Source of the DNA: Clostridiales bacterium
GTDB lineage: Bacteria > Bacillota > Clostridia > Saccharofermentanales > Saccharofermentanaceae
Assembly (NCBI GenBank): GCA_017527865.1
Contig: JAFXPN010000013.1
Coordinates: forward strand, 40,212 to 104,211
Reading direction: 5' to 3'
DNA length: 64,000 nucleotides
Shown: positions 16,990 through 26,770 of the stretch, one piece after another
Numbering within the stretch: the stretch's first letter is position 1
How the letters are laid out: every line of letters begins with the position of its first letter
Program-made: the position numbers and the translations under genes
Notes under the pieces: model-generated
What the model was told of the DNA's origin: nothing
Databases searched by the model: none
Seen by the model: only the letters and a program-made list of their open reading frames with translations

Positions 16990-17576
16990 GTACCACCAAT
17001 ATCATTCTGTGCGGTGTCGGAGGCCAGGGAACAGTCCTCGCGAGCAAGCTCACGGCAGCAGCATCCATGGCGAAAAACCTTGATGTCAGATCCGCCGAGA
17101 CTATCGGTATGGCACAGCGCGGAGGAAGCGTTATGAGTTACCTTCGCATCGGTGAGTGCGCCTCGCCTCTGATCAAGAGCGGATGCGCTGATATAATCAT
17201 CGGGTTCGAGCCCGCGGAGACCGTACGCGTCCTGAATTATCTTAAGAATGGCGGTACCGTTATCACTTCGGACCGTGCGATGATGCCCGTCACGGCTGCA
17301 CTTCAGGGTTCTGATTACGAGGGAGCCAAGATGACTGATTTTCTGAAGTCTCTCGAGGGAGACCGCATAGGCAAGCTTGTTATCGTCAACACAGATGAGG
17401 CGCTTCGTGATCTCGGCTCGGCGAAAGTATTAAACATGGTGCTTCTCGGTGCCGCCGCGAGGGGAGGATTCCTTGGCGAAGTCGGTATTGAAGATATAAA
17501 GGAAGCACTGGTAAAGAAGGTTAAACCGCAGTTCCATGAGCTTAACTTCAAGGCTTTGGAATATGCAAGTGTATAA
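16986..17576 (+). CDS. iorB: Indolepyruvate:ferredoxin oxidoreductase beta subunit, copy 1
   Basis: 196 residues. The start TNIILCGVGGQGTVLASKL is the gamma-type domain of 2-oxoacid:ferredoxin oxidoreductases, and AQRGGSVMSYLRIG is the matching conserved loop. It forms the heteromer with IorA. I use ATG 16986 (ATGA overlap with the iorA stop) rather than an upstream in-frame codon, because the protein then begins right at the family start and GAAGGA precedes it. Confidence 0.92.
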   Translation: MSTTNIILCGVGGQGTVLASKLTAAASMAKNLDVRSAETIGMAQRGGSVMSYLRIGECASPLIKSGCADIIIGFEPAETVRVLNYLKNGGTVITSDRAMMPVTAALQGSDYEGAKMTDFLKSLEGDRIGKLVIVNTDEALRDLGSAKVLNMVLLGAAARGGFLGEVGIEDIKEALVKKVKPQFHELNFKALEYASV

Positions 17577-17587
17577 GGAGGATCTGT

Positions 17588-18823
17588 ATGAAGATCAATG
17601 ACGTTCAGTTGGAACAGGTAAACAGCAGGATTCAGGCGCTGGTAAAGGCAGGAAGCTTCTATGGTAAGAAGCTCGAGGAGGCCGGTATCAAGGGCGTAAA
17701 CTCGGCAGAGGACTTCGAGAAACTTCCTTTCTCTGAGAAGAATGACCTTCGTGAAGCATATCCTCTCGGACTTATGACTGCCCCCGAGGATCAGATAGTA
17801 CGTATTCATTCTTCTTCAGGAACTACGGGACTTCCCGTAATCATTCCTTATACAGCGAAGGATGTGGACGACTGGGCCATCCAGTTTAAGCGCTGCTATG
17901 AGATGGCGGGCATAACCAACATGGACAGGATCCATATAACTCCCGGATACGGCCTGTGGACTGCAGGTATCGGATTCCAGCTCGGAGCCGAGAAGCTCGG
18001 AGCCATGTGTATCCCGATGGGACCCGGCAATACTGACAAGCAACTTCAGTTCATGATGGATATGAAGTCCACTGTTCTGTGTGCCACATCTTCCTATGCT
18101 CTGCTTCTTGCAGAAGAGATAGAGAAGAGAGGAATCAAGGACAAGATCTGCCTTAAGAAGGGAGTTATCGGTTCCGAGAGATGGGGCGACAAGATGCGTG
18201 AGAGGATCCATAATGAACTCGGCATCGAGCTTTATGATATCTACGGCCTCACAGAGATATACGGTCCCGGTATCGGAATCAACTGCCCGGGCGAGAAGTA
18301 TATGCATTACTGGGATGATTATATCTATCTTGAGATTATCGACCCTGTTACGCTGAAGCCTCTGCCGGACGGCGAGTGGGGTGAGATAGTAATCACCACT
18401 CTCGTTAAGGAGGGAGCTCCTCTTATCCGTTACAGGACTCATGACCTGTCCAGGATCATCCCCGAGCCGTGCAAGTGCGGTTCGAAGTTCCCCCGTATCG
18501 ATGTCATTAAGGGCAGAACTGATGACATGATGAAGATCAAGGGCGTCAATGTATTCCCGGCTCAGATCGAGGAGATTCTGAAGACATTCCCCGAGTGCTC
18601 TTCCGAGTATCAGATCCGCATATCACACCTCGACGGACGTGATACGATGAGAATCTATGTCGAGACTTCGGGCGAGTATGACTTTAATGAACTCGGCGAG
18701 AAAATTGCCGTTGCCGTTAAGTCCAAGATCGGATTCACGCCTATCGTTAAGGTTGTCGAGATCGGACTGCTGCCAAGATCCGAGAAGAAGTCAAAGAGGG
18801 TTATAGACGAGAGGTTTGACTGA
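17588..18823 (+). CDS. paaK: Phenylacetate-CoA ligase
   Basis: 411 residues. AMP-forming ligase of aryl-acetates. Adenylate motifs are SSSGTTGLPV (about 78-87), YGLTEIYGPG, RYRTHDLSRII and GRTDDMMKIKGVNVFP; the PRSEKKSKRV lysine near the C-terminus is the likely catalytic one. It has a good AAGGAGG site. Placed 11 bases after iorB, it probably handles aryl-acetyl-CoA made by IorAB. Run in reverse it could conserve energy as ATP while releasing aryl-acetates, as proposed for similar gene pairs; the direction is inference. Confidence 0.9.
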   Translation: MKINDVQLEQVNSRIQALVKAGSFYGKKLEEAGIKGVNSAEDFEKLPFSEKNDLREAYPLGLMTAPEDQIVRIHSSSGTTGLPVIIPYTAKDVDDWAIQFKRCYEMAGITNMDRIHITPGYGLWTAGIGFQLGAEKLGAMCIPMGPGNTDKQLQFMMDMKSTVLCATSSYALLLAEEIEKRGIKDKICLKKGVIGSERWGDKMRERIHNELGIELYDIYGLTEIYGPGIGINCPGEKYMHYWDDYIYLEIIDPVTLKPLPDGEWGEIVITTLVKEGAPLIRYRTHDLSRIIPEPCKCGSKFPRIDVIKGRTDDMMKIKGVNVFPAQIEEILKTFPECSSEYQIRISHLDGRDTMRIYVETSGEYDFNELGEKIAVAVKSKIGFTPIVKVVEIGLLPRSEKKSKRVIDERFD

Positions 18824-18843
18824 TAACACGGGTTCGGGCAGAG

Positions 18844-20844
18844 ATGGACGGATTGCTTGGAAGAAAAAACGGGAAGATTAGGCTGCTTATCATAGCGGCC
18901 GGATTGATACTGGTGTATCTCTTATCCGTTACGGTCGTACCTGATCTTAAGATCTGGACTAAGCGGATCGCTTACGGAGATCCCTCGGATACGACTGCAA
19001 AGACCCTTGAAGAAGGGGCAGTTTATGAATCACTGTTCCAGATGCCTTTTGATAAGTGCAGCGGTTTCTCTGTCGATCTTTCCGGTGCTGACTCGAACCG
19101 TGTTATTTTTCTCGATGTCCTGTGCGAGCTGACAGACTCACAGGGGAATGTGGCGGGAAGAGGTAATATAACCTCATGTTACGACAATGAAGTGACATTT
19201 CCTTATGCTGATGTCGTGAGATCGGAAAACTATACTTTAAGGATTACGGTCAACCGGGTCGGGACAGATCCGCAGAAGGATGACGTCCTTCCGCAGATAC
19301 TTCTCGATAAAGCGACAGGCAGCCCGACTTTCACCTTGAGCGGCCGTAATGACGGTGCTCCTCATAAAGGTATCTTTGCGGCGCTCTACGGACTTTGCGC
19401 ATTGATGGTATTGGGAGCGTGGTATTTTAAAGACAGGATCCGTGACCGCAAGGCTCTTTCTTACGAGATAATACTCTGGTCCGTCGTTGTGTTTGAGGCA
19501 TTGTTCCTCATTTCCCAGTATTCGGACCTTGCCTCGATAACGAAGAGTGCTGTGAAAATGACAGATGCGTTCTCTCACGGAAGGATCCTCAGTTATATGG
19601 ATTACGCATATGAGGATGAGCTCCTTAACGGAGATGCGCTTCTCCGATCCGGTACGCCTCAGATGATGTTCGTGTCGGATTATAACTTCGTATCAATATT
19701 CATCGTTTCTGTATTGCTCCTTCCTTTTTATAAGACCCTCGGTCCGTTTATGACGGAAGGCGCATTGCTTAAGACACTTGTTCTGATCCTGTCGGTATTC
19801 ATGATCGCGCTTGTATTCCTCGCTGCCAAGCTCATTGCGGATGCGGCGCGGACTTCTGTTGACGATGACGGTTATGTTGATGAGGTAAGAACTTTCTTCC
19901 TGTTCAATCCGATAGTCCTGTTTGTTACTGCCGTGTTCGGACAGATCGATATTATAAGCATATGCCTTATGGCAGCTGCGGTCTCTTTCTATCTTAAGGG
20001 GAAGTGTAAGACATTTTCGCTGATAATGTCGTTCGCGGCCGCCGTGAAGATCCTTCCCGTGATGATATGCATTCCGCTTATCCTTCTTGCGAACAAGAAG
20101 GTACGGGATATTCTTCTGAACCTTTTGCTGGTGATATCCGTACCTGCGCTTACTTCGCTCCTGTTCGGAACAAGCCGGGGTTATCAGGCAATACACAGTA
20201 TGAACGCTGATCTGTATTCGTATAAGGACCGTCTGACCTCGGCATCTGTCGGCAACGGATTGTCTCTGTTCATTCTGTTCTTTATCATCATTTGCGCCAT
20301 ATGCTTCTATGTTAAGGTTGATGATAATGACAGGCCGAAGAAGCTGTATATGACAATGTGGGTCATATTTGCCCAGTGGTCCGTATTCTCGGTATTTGTC
20401 ATGTGGCATCCCCAGTGGCTGATCCCGTTGGCAATGTCAGCTGCGTTCCTTATCCCTTTTATGCGAAAGGAGTACGGCATACATATCTATAATGCCGCTT
20501 TGCAGGTATTGTTTATGGTGATTTCCTTCTATCACGGCCTTCAGCTTTCATCCATGCTCGGAAACGGTCTGTTCGGAGGCGATGCGGGATATTATTACGA
20601 AGGTCTTGAGGTGAATGAGATGATCCCCGATATCTCTTTTGCCTATAAATGTCTGTTAACGGCATTTGCCGCCATATTGATACTGATGACAGCTTTCTTT
20701 TATAAGAATATGCGCCAAGGCGTTGTTTATTCGAAGGATACAGGTGCAGCGGTAAGCTGCGGCAGGGTATATGCGGTCGTTCAGATACTGCTGCTCTATG
20801 TATTCCTGTTGTTCCTGTTCTGGTGTTACTTCTATATCGGATAA
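18844..20844 (+). CDS. GT-C type mannosyltransferase-like membrane protein (GT87-like)
   Basis: 666 residues. One N-terminal helix (about 13-33), then an extracytoplasmic domain of about 140 residues, then about ten helices. The segment FNPIVLFVTAVFGQIDIISI plus AAAVKILPVMICIPL matches the P...GQ.D...KI.P pattern of GT87-type polyprenol-linked mannosyltransferases, and MWHPQWLIPL follows near the end. A role in envelope polysaccharide or glycolipid assembly is likely; the sugar is not determined. It follows paaK by 20 bases and is the last gene of the unit, ending at a strong terminator. Confidence 0.65.
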   Translation: MDGLLGRKNGKIRLLIIAAGLILVYLLSVTVVPDLKIWTKRIAYGDPSDTTAKTLEEGAVYESLFQMPFDKCSGFSVDLSGADSNRVIFLDVLCELTDSQGNVAGRGNITSCYDNEVTFPYADVVRSENYTLRITVNRVGTDPQKDDVLPQILLDKATGSPTFTLSGRNDGAPHKGIFAALYGLCALMVLGAWYFKDRIRDRKALSYEIILWSVVVFEALFLISQYSDLASITKSAVKMTDAFSHGRILSYMDYAYEDELLNGDALLRSGTPQMMFVSDYNFVSIFIVSVLLLPFYKTLGPFMTEGALLKTLVLILSVFMIALVFLAAKLIADAARTSVDDDGYVDEVRTFFLFNPIVLFVTAVFGQIDIISICLMAAAVSFYLKGKCKTFSLIMSFAAAVKILPVMICIPLILLANKKVRDILLNLLLVISVPALTSLLFGTSRGYQAIHSMNADLYSYKDRLTSASVGNGLSLFILFFIIICAICFYVKVDDNDRPKKLYMTMWVIFAQWSVFSVFVMWHPQWLIPLAMSAAFLIPFMRKEYGIHIYNAALQVLFMVISFYHGLQLSSMLGNGLFGGDAGYYYEGLEVNEMIPDISFAYKCLLTAFAAILILMTAFFYKNMRQGVVYSKDTGAAVSCGRVYAVVQILLLYVFLLFLFWCYFYIG

Positions 20845-20847
20845 GAC

Positions 20848-20875
20848 AAAACCCGGACAGAAAGTCCGGGTTTTT
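20848..20875. terminator. Bidirectional terminator
   Basis: ACCCGGAC/GTCCGGGT stem with AGAAA loop, A-run before and T-run after. It serves the glycosyltransferase gene on plus and tRNA-Glu on minus. Confidence 0.9.
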
Positions 20876-20878
20876 AAG

Positions 20879-20953
20879 TGGTGACCCCAACGAGAATCGA
20901 ACTCGTGATTGCGCCTTGAGAGGGCGCCGTCTTAGCCGCTTGACCATGGGGCC
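20879..20953 (-). tRNA. tRNA-Glu(CTC)
   Basis: 75 bases with CCA. Acceptor GGCCCCA/TGGGGTC, anticodon loop CTCTCAA between GCGCC and GGCGC. Anticodon CTC, the rarer glutamate isoacceptor. Confidence 0.95.
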
Positions 20954-20969
20954 GATTAAGCGCTTGAGT

Positions 20970-20998
20970 ATATTAACACAGCAGTCTTTAAATATCAA
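20970..20998 (-). promoter_or_regulatory. Promoter of tRNA-Glu
   Basis: Minus strand TTGATA (20998-20993), 17-base spacer, TAATAT (20975-20970), ending 16 bases before the tRNA. Confidence 0.7.
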
Positions 20999-21010
20999 GC
21001 GATGATATTA

Positions 21011-21039
21011 TTTAATATGGCGGGTGTTTAAGATATAAT
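21011..21039 (+). promoter_or_regulatory. Promoter of uvrA
   Basis: TTTAAT (21011-21016), 17-base spacer, TATAAT (21034-21039). Divergent from the tRNA-Glu promoter 12 bases away. Confidence 0.55.
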
Positions 21040-21073
21040 TATCGGATAAACTTACCGACGAAAGAAAAACGGA

Positions 21074-24000
21074 TTGAACGAGTATAAATACATAAGGATA
21101 CACGGCGCGAGGGAGAATAACCTCAAGAACATAGATCTCGATATACCGCGGGATAAGCTTGTCGTGCTGACCGGTCTGTCGGGATCGGGAAAGAGTTCGA
21201 TCGCTTTCGATACCATATATGCCGAAGGTCAGAGACGTTATGTCGAGTCCCTTTCATCCTATGCGAGAATGTTATTAGGCCAGATGGAAAAGCCCGATGT
21301 AGACAGCATCGAAGGCTTGTCGCCAGCGATAGCCATAGATCAGAAGACGACCAGCCATAACCCCCGTTCGACGGTCGGAACAGTTACAGAGATATATGAT
21401 TACATGAGGCTTCTATACGCGCGTGTAGGCCAGCCGGTCTGCTGGAAGTGCGGTAAGCCTATAACATCACAGAGCATCGATCAGATAGCGGATAAACTGA
21501 AACTCTACCCCGAAGGCACGAGACTTATCATAATGGCTCCCGTTATCAGAGGAAAGAAGGGAGAGTTCGGTAAGAAACTCGAGGAGTACCGCAGATCCGG
21601 TTATGTGCGCGCGAGGATCGACGGGTCCATGTACGATCTCGGCGAAGAGCTCGATTTTATCAAACTCGACAAGAATCAGAAACATAATATAGACGTTGTG
21701 ATCGACCGCATGGTGATAAAAGAGAACAGTACCACGAGGCTGTATGATTCTTGTGAGACGGCGCTGAAGCTTGCGGACGGGCTCCTGACCGTAGAGGCTC
21801 AGGTCGTTACCGAAGTTGATGAGGAGACAGGCGAGAAGCATTATGATGTTACTGAGGAGCTGTTCTCCCAGAATCTGTCATGTCCCGACTGCGGTATCTC
21901 ATACGGAGAGATCACACCAAGGAGCTTCTCGTTTAACAATGCTTACGGGGCCTGTGCCGAGTGCTCCGGTATAGGATCTCTCATAAGTGTCGATCCCGAA
22001 CTGTGCATAAACGATCCCAAACTGTCGCTGAACGAAGGCGCCATAACCGCCGGCGGCTGGAATTTCAATGATCTTAAGAGCTGGGGAAGGTGCTTCATAG
22101 AAGCGTTGTCCGAGAAATACGGATTCTCTCTCGATACACCGTACGATAAGCTTCCGAAGAGGATAAAAGACATAATCATGTACGGCAACGGCGGCGTTAA
22201 GATGAAGATCGATACGAGAAACAGCGTTTACAGAAGATCGGGCGATTATTATGCGGCATGGGAAGGCCTTGTGCCGAGCATCATGAGAAGATACCGGGAA
22301 GCTTACGGAGAAGAGGCAAAAGCGCACTATGAGCAGTACATGAGCGTTGATGTCTGTCCTTCGTGCGGCGGAGCGAGACTTCGCAAAGAGAGCCTGTCTA
22401 TATATATAGATAAGACAAATATCAGTGATCTTACCGCTAAGTCTGTCAAGGACGAGATACAGTTCTTTTCGAAGATCAAGTTCAGCAAGAGAAATTCAGC
22501 GATAGCAGCTCCGATCTTAAGAGAGATCAGGGCGAGACTGCAGTTCCTGTCTGATGTCGGGCTCGAGTATATGACATTAAGCCGCCCTGCAATGACATTG
22601 TCGGGAGGAGAGGCTCAGAGGATAAGGCTTGCCACCCAAATAGGATCCGGCCTTCAGGGGGTGCTCTATATATTGGATGAACCTTCGATCGGACTTCACC
22701 AGCGGGACAACGAGAAACTTCTCGGTACGCTCTGTAAATTAAGAGACCTCGGTAATTCGGTGATCGTCGTGGAGCACGATGAAGACACGATGAGGGCGGC
22801 AGATCATATCGTGGATATAGGACCTCTCGCAGGCGTTCTGGGCGGACAGGTCGTGGCGCAGGGCACTGCGGATGAGATATCTGAGGTCCCGGGATCGATA
22901 ACGGGACAGTACTTAAGCGGCAGGAAGTTCATTCCGGTCCCTTCGAACAGAAGACCTTTTGATCCGGACAATGTTTTGAGCATAAAGGGAGCATCCGTAA
23001 ATAATCTCAAGAATATCGATGTTGATATCCCTCTCGGTCTGTTTACATGCATTACCGGCGTGTCGGGATCCGGAAAATCGTCCCTTGTCAACTCGACGAT
23101 CGTGCCGGTGCTGTCTCACGAACTCAACGGAGCCCGCAAGCAGAAGGTGAAATGCAGCGATATAAAGGGTTACAGTAAGCTCGACAAGATCATAGTCATC
23201 GACCAGTCTCCGATAGGAAGGACACCGAGGAGTAATCCTGCGACATATATCGGCGTGTTTGATCTTATCAGAAACTTATATGCAAATACGCCTGATGCGA
23301 AGATGCGGGGATATAAGAACGGACGGTTCAGCTTTAATGTGAAGGGCGGACGGTGTGAGGCCTGCAACGGTGACGGCGTCAATAAGATCGAGATGCATTT
23401 CCTTGCTGATGTCTATGTAAAATGTGATGTCTGCAAGGGCAAACGCTATAACCGTGAGACACTTGAGGTTAAGTACAAGGATAAGAATATATCCGATGTC
23501 CTCGATATGACCGTCGATGAAGCGTGTGATTTCTTTGCAGCCGTGCCTAATATTTACCGCAAAGTAAGAACGCTTAAAGAGGTCGGACTGGGTTATATTA
23601 AGTTGGGTCAGCCCTCGACGGAACTGTCGGGCGGTGAGGCGCAGAGGGTAAAGCTTGCAGCCGAGCTGTCGAGAAGGTCCACGGGAAAGACACTGTATGT
23701 TCTTGACGAGCCTACTACGGGTCTTCATGTGGCGGATGTGCATAAGCTTGTTGACATATTGGAGCGTCTTACCGAGAATAACAATACCGTACTGGTCATC
23801 GAGCATAATCTCGATGTGATAAAGACAGCTGATTATATAATCGATCTGGGTCCCGAGAGCGGTGATGACGGAGGACGGGTAATAGCGGCCGGAACACCTG
23901 AACAGGTTGCCAAGGTCAAAGGGTCTTATACGGGGCAGTTTATCAAACCGCTCCTTGATAAGGCGAAGAAGAACGGTCAATACAGGGAACTGTCGGCATT

Positions 24001-24088
24001 TATAGACAGTGACAAGCTCGAACTGGAAGCGCTCGAGATATCGACAGGCCCTAAGGTAAGAAGGAAAGCAAAGGAACACGGAGTCTGA
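21074..24088 (+). CDS. uvrA: Excinuclease ABC subunit A
   Basis: 1004 residues; damage-recognition ATPase of nucleotide excision repair. Walker A1 GLSGSGKSS (about 35), ABC signatures LSGGEAQR at about 509 and 850, Walker A2 GVSGSGKSS at about 662. Zinc modules are CWKCGK/CPDCGIS and [16 protein letters not shown], with [13 protein letters not shown] between the last two. The start must be TTG 21074: the protein then begins [19 protein letters not shown] exactly as in the family, and there is no ATG. The ribosome binding site is weak. The C-terminal tail is about 50-60 residues longer than usual. No uvrB is nearby. Confidence 0.95.
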   Translation: MNEYKYIRIHGARENNLKNIDLDIPRDKLVVLTGLSGSGKSSIAFDTIYAEGQRRYVESLSSYARMLLGQMEKPDVDSIEGLSPAIAIDQKTTSHNPRSTVGTVTEIYDYMRLLYARVGQPVCWKCGKPITSQSIDQIADKLKLYPEGTRLIIMAPVIRGKKGEFGKKLEEYRRSGYVRARIDGSMYDLGEELDFIKLDKNQKHNIDVVIDRMVIKENSTTRLYDSCETALKLADGLLTVEAQVVTEVDEETGEKHYDVTEELFSQNLSCPDCGISYGEITPRSFSFNNAYGACAECSGIGSLISVDPELCINDPKLSLNEGAITAGGWNFNDLKSWGRCFIEALSEKYGFSLDTPYDKLPKRIKDIIMYGNGGVKMKIDTRNSVYRRSGDYYAAWEGLVPSIMRRYREAYGEEAKAHYEQYMSVDVCPSCGGARLRKESLSIYIDKTNISDLTAKSVKDEIQFFSKIKFSKRNSAIAAPILREIRARLQFLSDVGLEYMTLSRPAMTLSGGEAQRIRLATQIGSGLQGVLYILDEPSIGLHQRDNEKLLGTLCKLRDLGNSVIVVEHDEDTMRAADHIVDIGPLAGVLGGQVVAQGTADEISEVPGSITGQYLSGRKFIPVPSNRRPFDPDNVLSIKGASVNNLKNIDVDIPLGLFTCITGVSGSGKSSLVNSTIVPVLSHELNGARKQKVKCSDIKGYSKLDKIIVIDQSPIGRTPRSNPATYIGVFDLIRNLYANTPDAKMRGYKNGRFSFNVKGGRCEACNGDGVNKIEMHFLADVYVKCDVCKGKRYNRETLEVKYKDKNISDVLDMTVDEACDFFAAVPNIYRKVRTLKEVGLGYIKLGQPSTELSGGEAQRVKLAAELSRRSTGKTLYVLDEPTTGLHVADVHKLVDILERLTENNNTVLVIEHNLDVIKTADYIIDLGPESGDDGGRVIAAGTPEQVAKVKGSYTGQFIKPLLDKAKKNGQYRELSAFIDSDKLELEALEISTGPKVRRKAKEHGV

Positions 24089-24154
24089 CCATAAGATATG
24101 TGTCAGGATCCGGCTGATGAATAAGGATTGAGACAGGAAGGGGAATATTGATAA

Positions 24155-26743
24155 ATGCCTTTATGTTCAGTTTGTAAGACAAGACAGGCTATAGTATTCA
24201 CGAGCCGTTATGAGAACGGAAGAAGGATAGACGACGGATACTGTATGAAGTGCGCCTATGAGTCCGGTTTTGCCGGAATAACCGATATGTTTCAGGCGGC
24301 GGGCATCAACAGCGATAACATCGACGAGATGGCTGACAAAGTAGAGGATATGCTGGGTAAGGCAGGTCCTGCAGGAAACCCTGAAGATTTCCTCAAGGCT
24401 CTTGTCAATGATGACCTCGACGGATTCGACGGACTCGATGATCTTGACGGATACAACGAAGATATCGACGCAGACGCCGGCGGTGACGGATTCGACTTCA
24501 TAGATGATGATCAGAGTAATGTCGGTGTTGCTGATATCGGTGCATCGGATTCGGATCTTCCGCCTGAGGATTCTTACGGAACCCGTCCGGGCAGCAGTGC
24601 AGATAAGGAAGGCCGTGAAGACCGTTCCGGCACGGGGAACCCCGCCAATCCCTTCAGTAATTTCATGGATTCGCTGTTCGGTCAGTCAGGCCGCGATCAG
24701 TCAGAGTCCGATCATGGCAGCTCGGGAAAGCGCCGCGGCAAGGGAAAAAATCAGAACAGAAGGCTCAAGTTCCTTTCGGAATTCGGAACAAATCTTACAG
24801 AGCGCGCCAAGGAAGGCAAGATAGACAGGATATTGGGACGTGACGTCGAGATAGACCGCGTCGTTCAGATCCTTAACCGCCGCACCAAGAATAATCCGGT
24901 TCTGATCGGTGAACCCGGAGTCGGAAAGACGGCTATCGCTCAGGGACTTGCAAACAAGATCGTTGAAGGCGAGGTTCCGGAGAAACTTCAGAATATGCAG
25001 ATCTGGCAGCTCGATCTTCCTGCAATGGTAGCAGGAACCCAATTCAGGGGAATGTTCGAGAACAGGATCAAGGGCGTTATCAATGAAGCCATTAAAGAAG
25101 AGAATATCATCCTGGTAATTGATGAACTTCATTCGATCATGGGCGCCGGAGATTCGGAAGGATCCACTAATGCGGCTAATATCCTTAAGCCTGCTCTTGC
25201 CAGAGGAGAGCTTCGCATCATCGGTTCCACTACAACAGCCGAATACAAGAAGATCGAGAAAGACTCTGCTTTGGAACGCCGTTTCCAGAAGGTTGTCGTT
25301 GATGAGCCTTCCGAGGAGGTTGCGGTCGACATACTGATGGGGATCAAGGATTATTATGAGAAGCATCATAATGTGACTTATTCCGAGGATGTTATCCGGT
25401 TTGCGGTGCATTCGTCGAAGCGATACATAACCGACCGTTATCTTCCGGATAAAGCCATCGATCTTATAGACGAGGCCGGGTCCCGCGCTAATCTCGACAA
25501 TGTAAAGCTCGTTAAGTTCAAGAAAGCGGAAGAGACGCTCAATAAGTGCAATCAGGAATATTCCGCGATGGTAGAGAAGATGGAGAGCCTTACTATGTCC
25601 GAGCGTGAGCAGCATTATGCAAAGGTTGCCGAACTCCGCGTGGCTTCCGAGAAGGCTCAGCAGGAATATGATGCCCTCAAGAGTGAGATCAAGCCTGATC
25701 CCATTACCGTCGAGGATATCGCTAAGGTCGTAGAGATGTGGACAGGAATTCCCTGTAAGTCGATATCGGAGACGGAGACGGAGAAGCTCATTCATCTTGA
25801 GGAAAGACTTCATGAGCGCGTCGTCGGACAGGAGAAGGCCGTAAGCGCAGTGGCACAGGCTGTGCGCCGCAACCGTTCCGGCTTTACGAAGAAGAATAAG
25901 CCTGCGTCATTCATATTCGTCGGTCCTACGGGCGTAGGTAAGACCGAACTCGTTAAAGCTTTAACAGAGGTTATGTTCGGTACAGAAGAAGCTCTTATCA
26001 GGATCGACATGTCCGAATACATGGAGCCTCATTCTGTGAGTAAGCTCATAGGATCTCCTCCGGGATATGTCGGACACGAGGATTCCGGACAGCTGACGGA
26101 ACAGGTAAGACACAAGCCTTACTGCGTCATACTTTTCGATGAGATCGAGAAGGCGCATCCCGATGTGTTCAATCTGCTGCTGCAGCTTCTTGATGAAGGA
26201 AGGCTTACCGACAGCCACGGCAGACATGTTAACTTCGAGAATGCGATTATAATCATGACCAGCAATGCGGGCAATTCCGCAAAGGCTCCGACTATCGGTT
26301 TCTTCTCCGGCACCGAGGAAGCTCTGGAAGCAAAGGTGTCTTCTGCCTTGAAGGAGACGTTCAGGCCTGAATTCCTCAACCGTGTCGATGAGACTATAAT
26401 CTTCAGCGAGCTTACCCCTGATGAGATACGCCGTATCGTCGACATCATGATGAAGGAAGTATTCTCCGTTCTGTCCGACAAGGGTATCTCGGGCAGTATT
26501 ACCGACCGGGCTGCCGACAGGCTTGCCAAGGCGGGATATGATCCGAAGTATGGAGCGAGACCGTTAAGAAGAGAGATAAGAAAGCAGATCGAAGACAAAC
26601 TCTCGGATATGACACTTGACGGAAGCCTTAATGCTGTAACGGATATCGTTATCGATTATAATGAAGGTGATGACGGAATGACCTTCATCACTACCAAAAA
26701 GAAGAGTACCCGCAAGAGGACAGCCGCAGCGAAGGCTGAATGA
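24155..26743 (+). CDS. ClpE-like AAA+ unfoldase (Clp protease ATP-binding subunit)
   Basis: 862 residues. The N-terminus is a zinc finger (CSVC at residues 4-7, CMKC about 31-34) as in ClpE, instead of the double Clp-N domain of ClpC. A long acidic Asp/Gly-rich linker (about 85-200) follows. AAA1 has GEPGVGKT (about 251) and VIDELHSIMGAG, then a coiled middle domain (about 465-510). AAA2 has GPTGVGKTE (about 589) and LFDEIEKAHP. An IGF tripeptide near residue 714 is placed like the ClpP-docking loop. It likely unfolds damaged proteins for ClpP. I see no CtsR box upstream. ClpC remains an alternative name. Confidence 0.88.
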   Translation: MPLCSVCKTRQAIVFTSRYENGRRIDDGYCMKCAYESGFAGITDMFQAAGINSDNIDEMADKVEDMLGKAGPAGNPEDFLKALVNDDLDGFDGLDDLDGYNEDIDADAGGDGFDFIDDDQSNVGVADIGASDSDLPPEDSYGTRPGSSADKEGREDRSGTGNPANPFSNFMDSLFGQSGRDQSESDHGSSGKRRGKGKNQNRRLKFLSEFGTNLTERAKEGKIDRILGRDVEIDRVVQILNRRTKNNPVLIGEPGVGKTAIAQGLANKIVEGEVPEKLQNMQIWQLDLPAMVAGTQFRGMFENRIKGVINEAIKEENIILVIDELHSIMGAGDSEGSTNAANILKPALARGELRIIGSTTTAEYKKIEKDSALERRFQKVVVDEPSEEVAVDILMGIKDYYEKHHNVTYSEDVIRFAVHSSKRYITDRYLPDKAIDLIDEAGSRANLDNVKLVKFKKAEETLNKCNQEYSAMVEKMESLTMSEREQHYAKVAELRVASEKAQQEYDALKSEIKPDPITVEDIAKVVEMWTGIPCKSISETETEKLIHLEERLHERVVGQEKAVSAVAQAVRRNRSGFTKKNKPASFIFVGPTGVGKTELVKALTEVMFGTEEALIRIDMSEYMEPHSVSKLIGSPPGYVGHEDSGQLTEQVRHKPYCVILFDEIEKAHPDVFNLLLQLLDEGRLTDSHGRHVNFENAIIIMTSNAGNSAKAPTIGFFSGTEEALEAKVSSALKETFRPEFLNRVDETIIFSELTPDEIRRIVDIMMKEVFSVLSDKGISGSITDRAADRLAKAGYDPKYGARPLRREIRKQIEDKLSDMTLDGSLNAVTDIVIDYNEGDDGMTFITTKKKSTRKRTAAAKAE

Positions 26744-26770
26744 TAATATCTGCAGAACAGGAGGTCGCTT

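Noticed and set aside
24701..25813. Long minus-strand frame (370 codons) opposite the ClpE-like gene
   Set aside because: It is a mirror frame of a strongly conserved plus-strand gene, with no start signal and no recognisable domain. The same applies to 6460-7299, 7528-8238, 9813-10472, 19693-20409 and 23276-24079.
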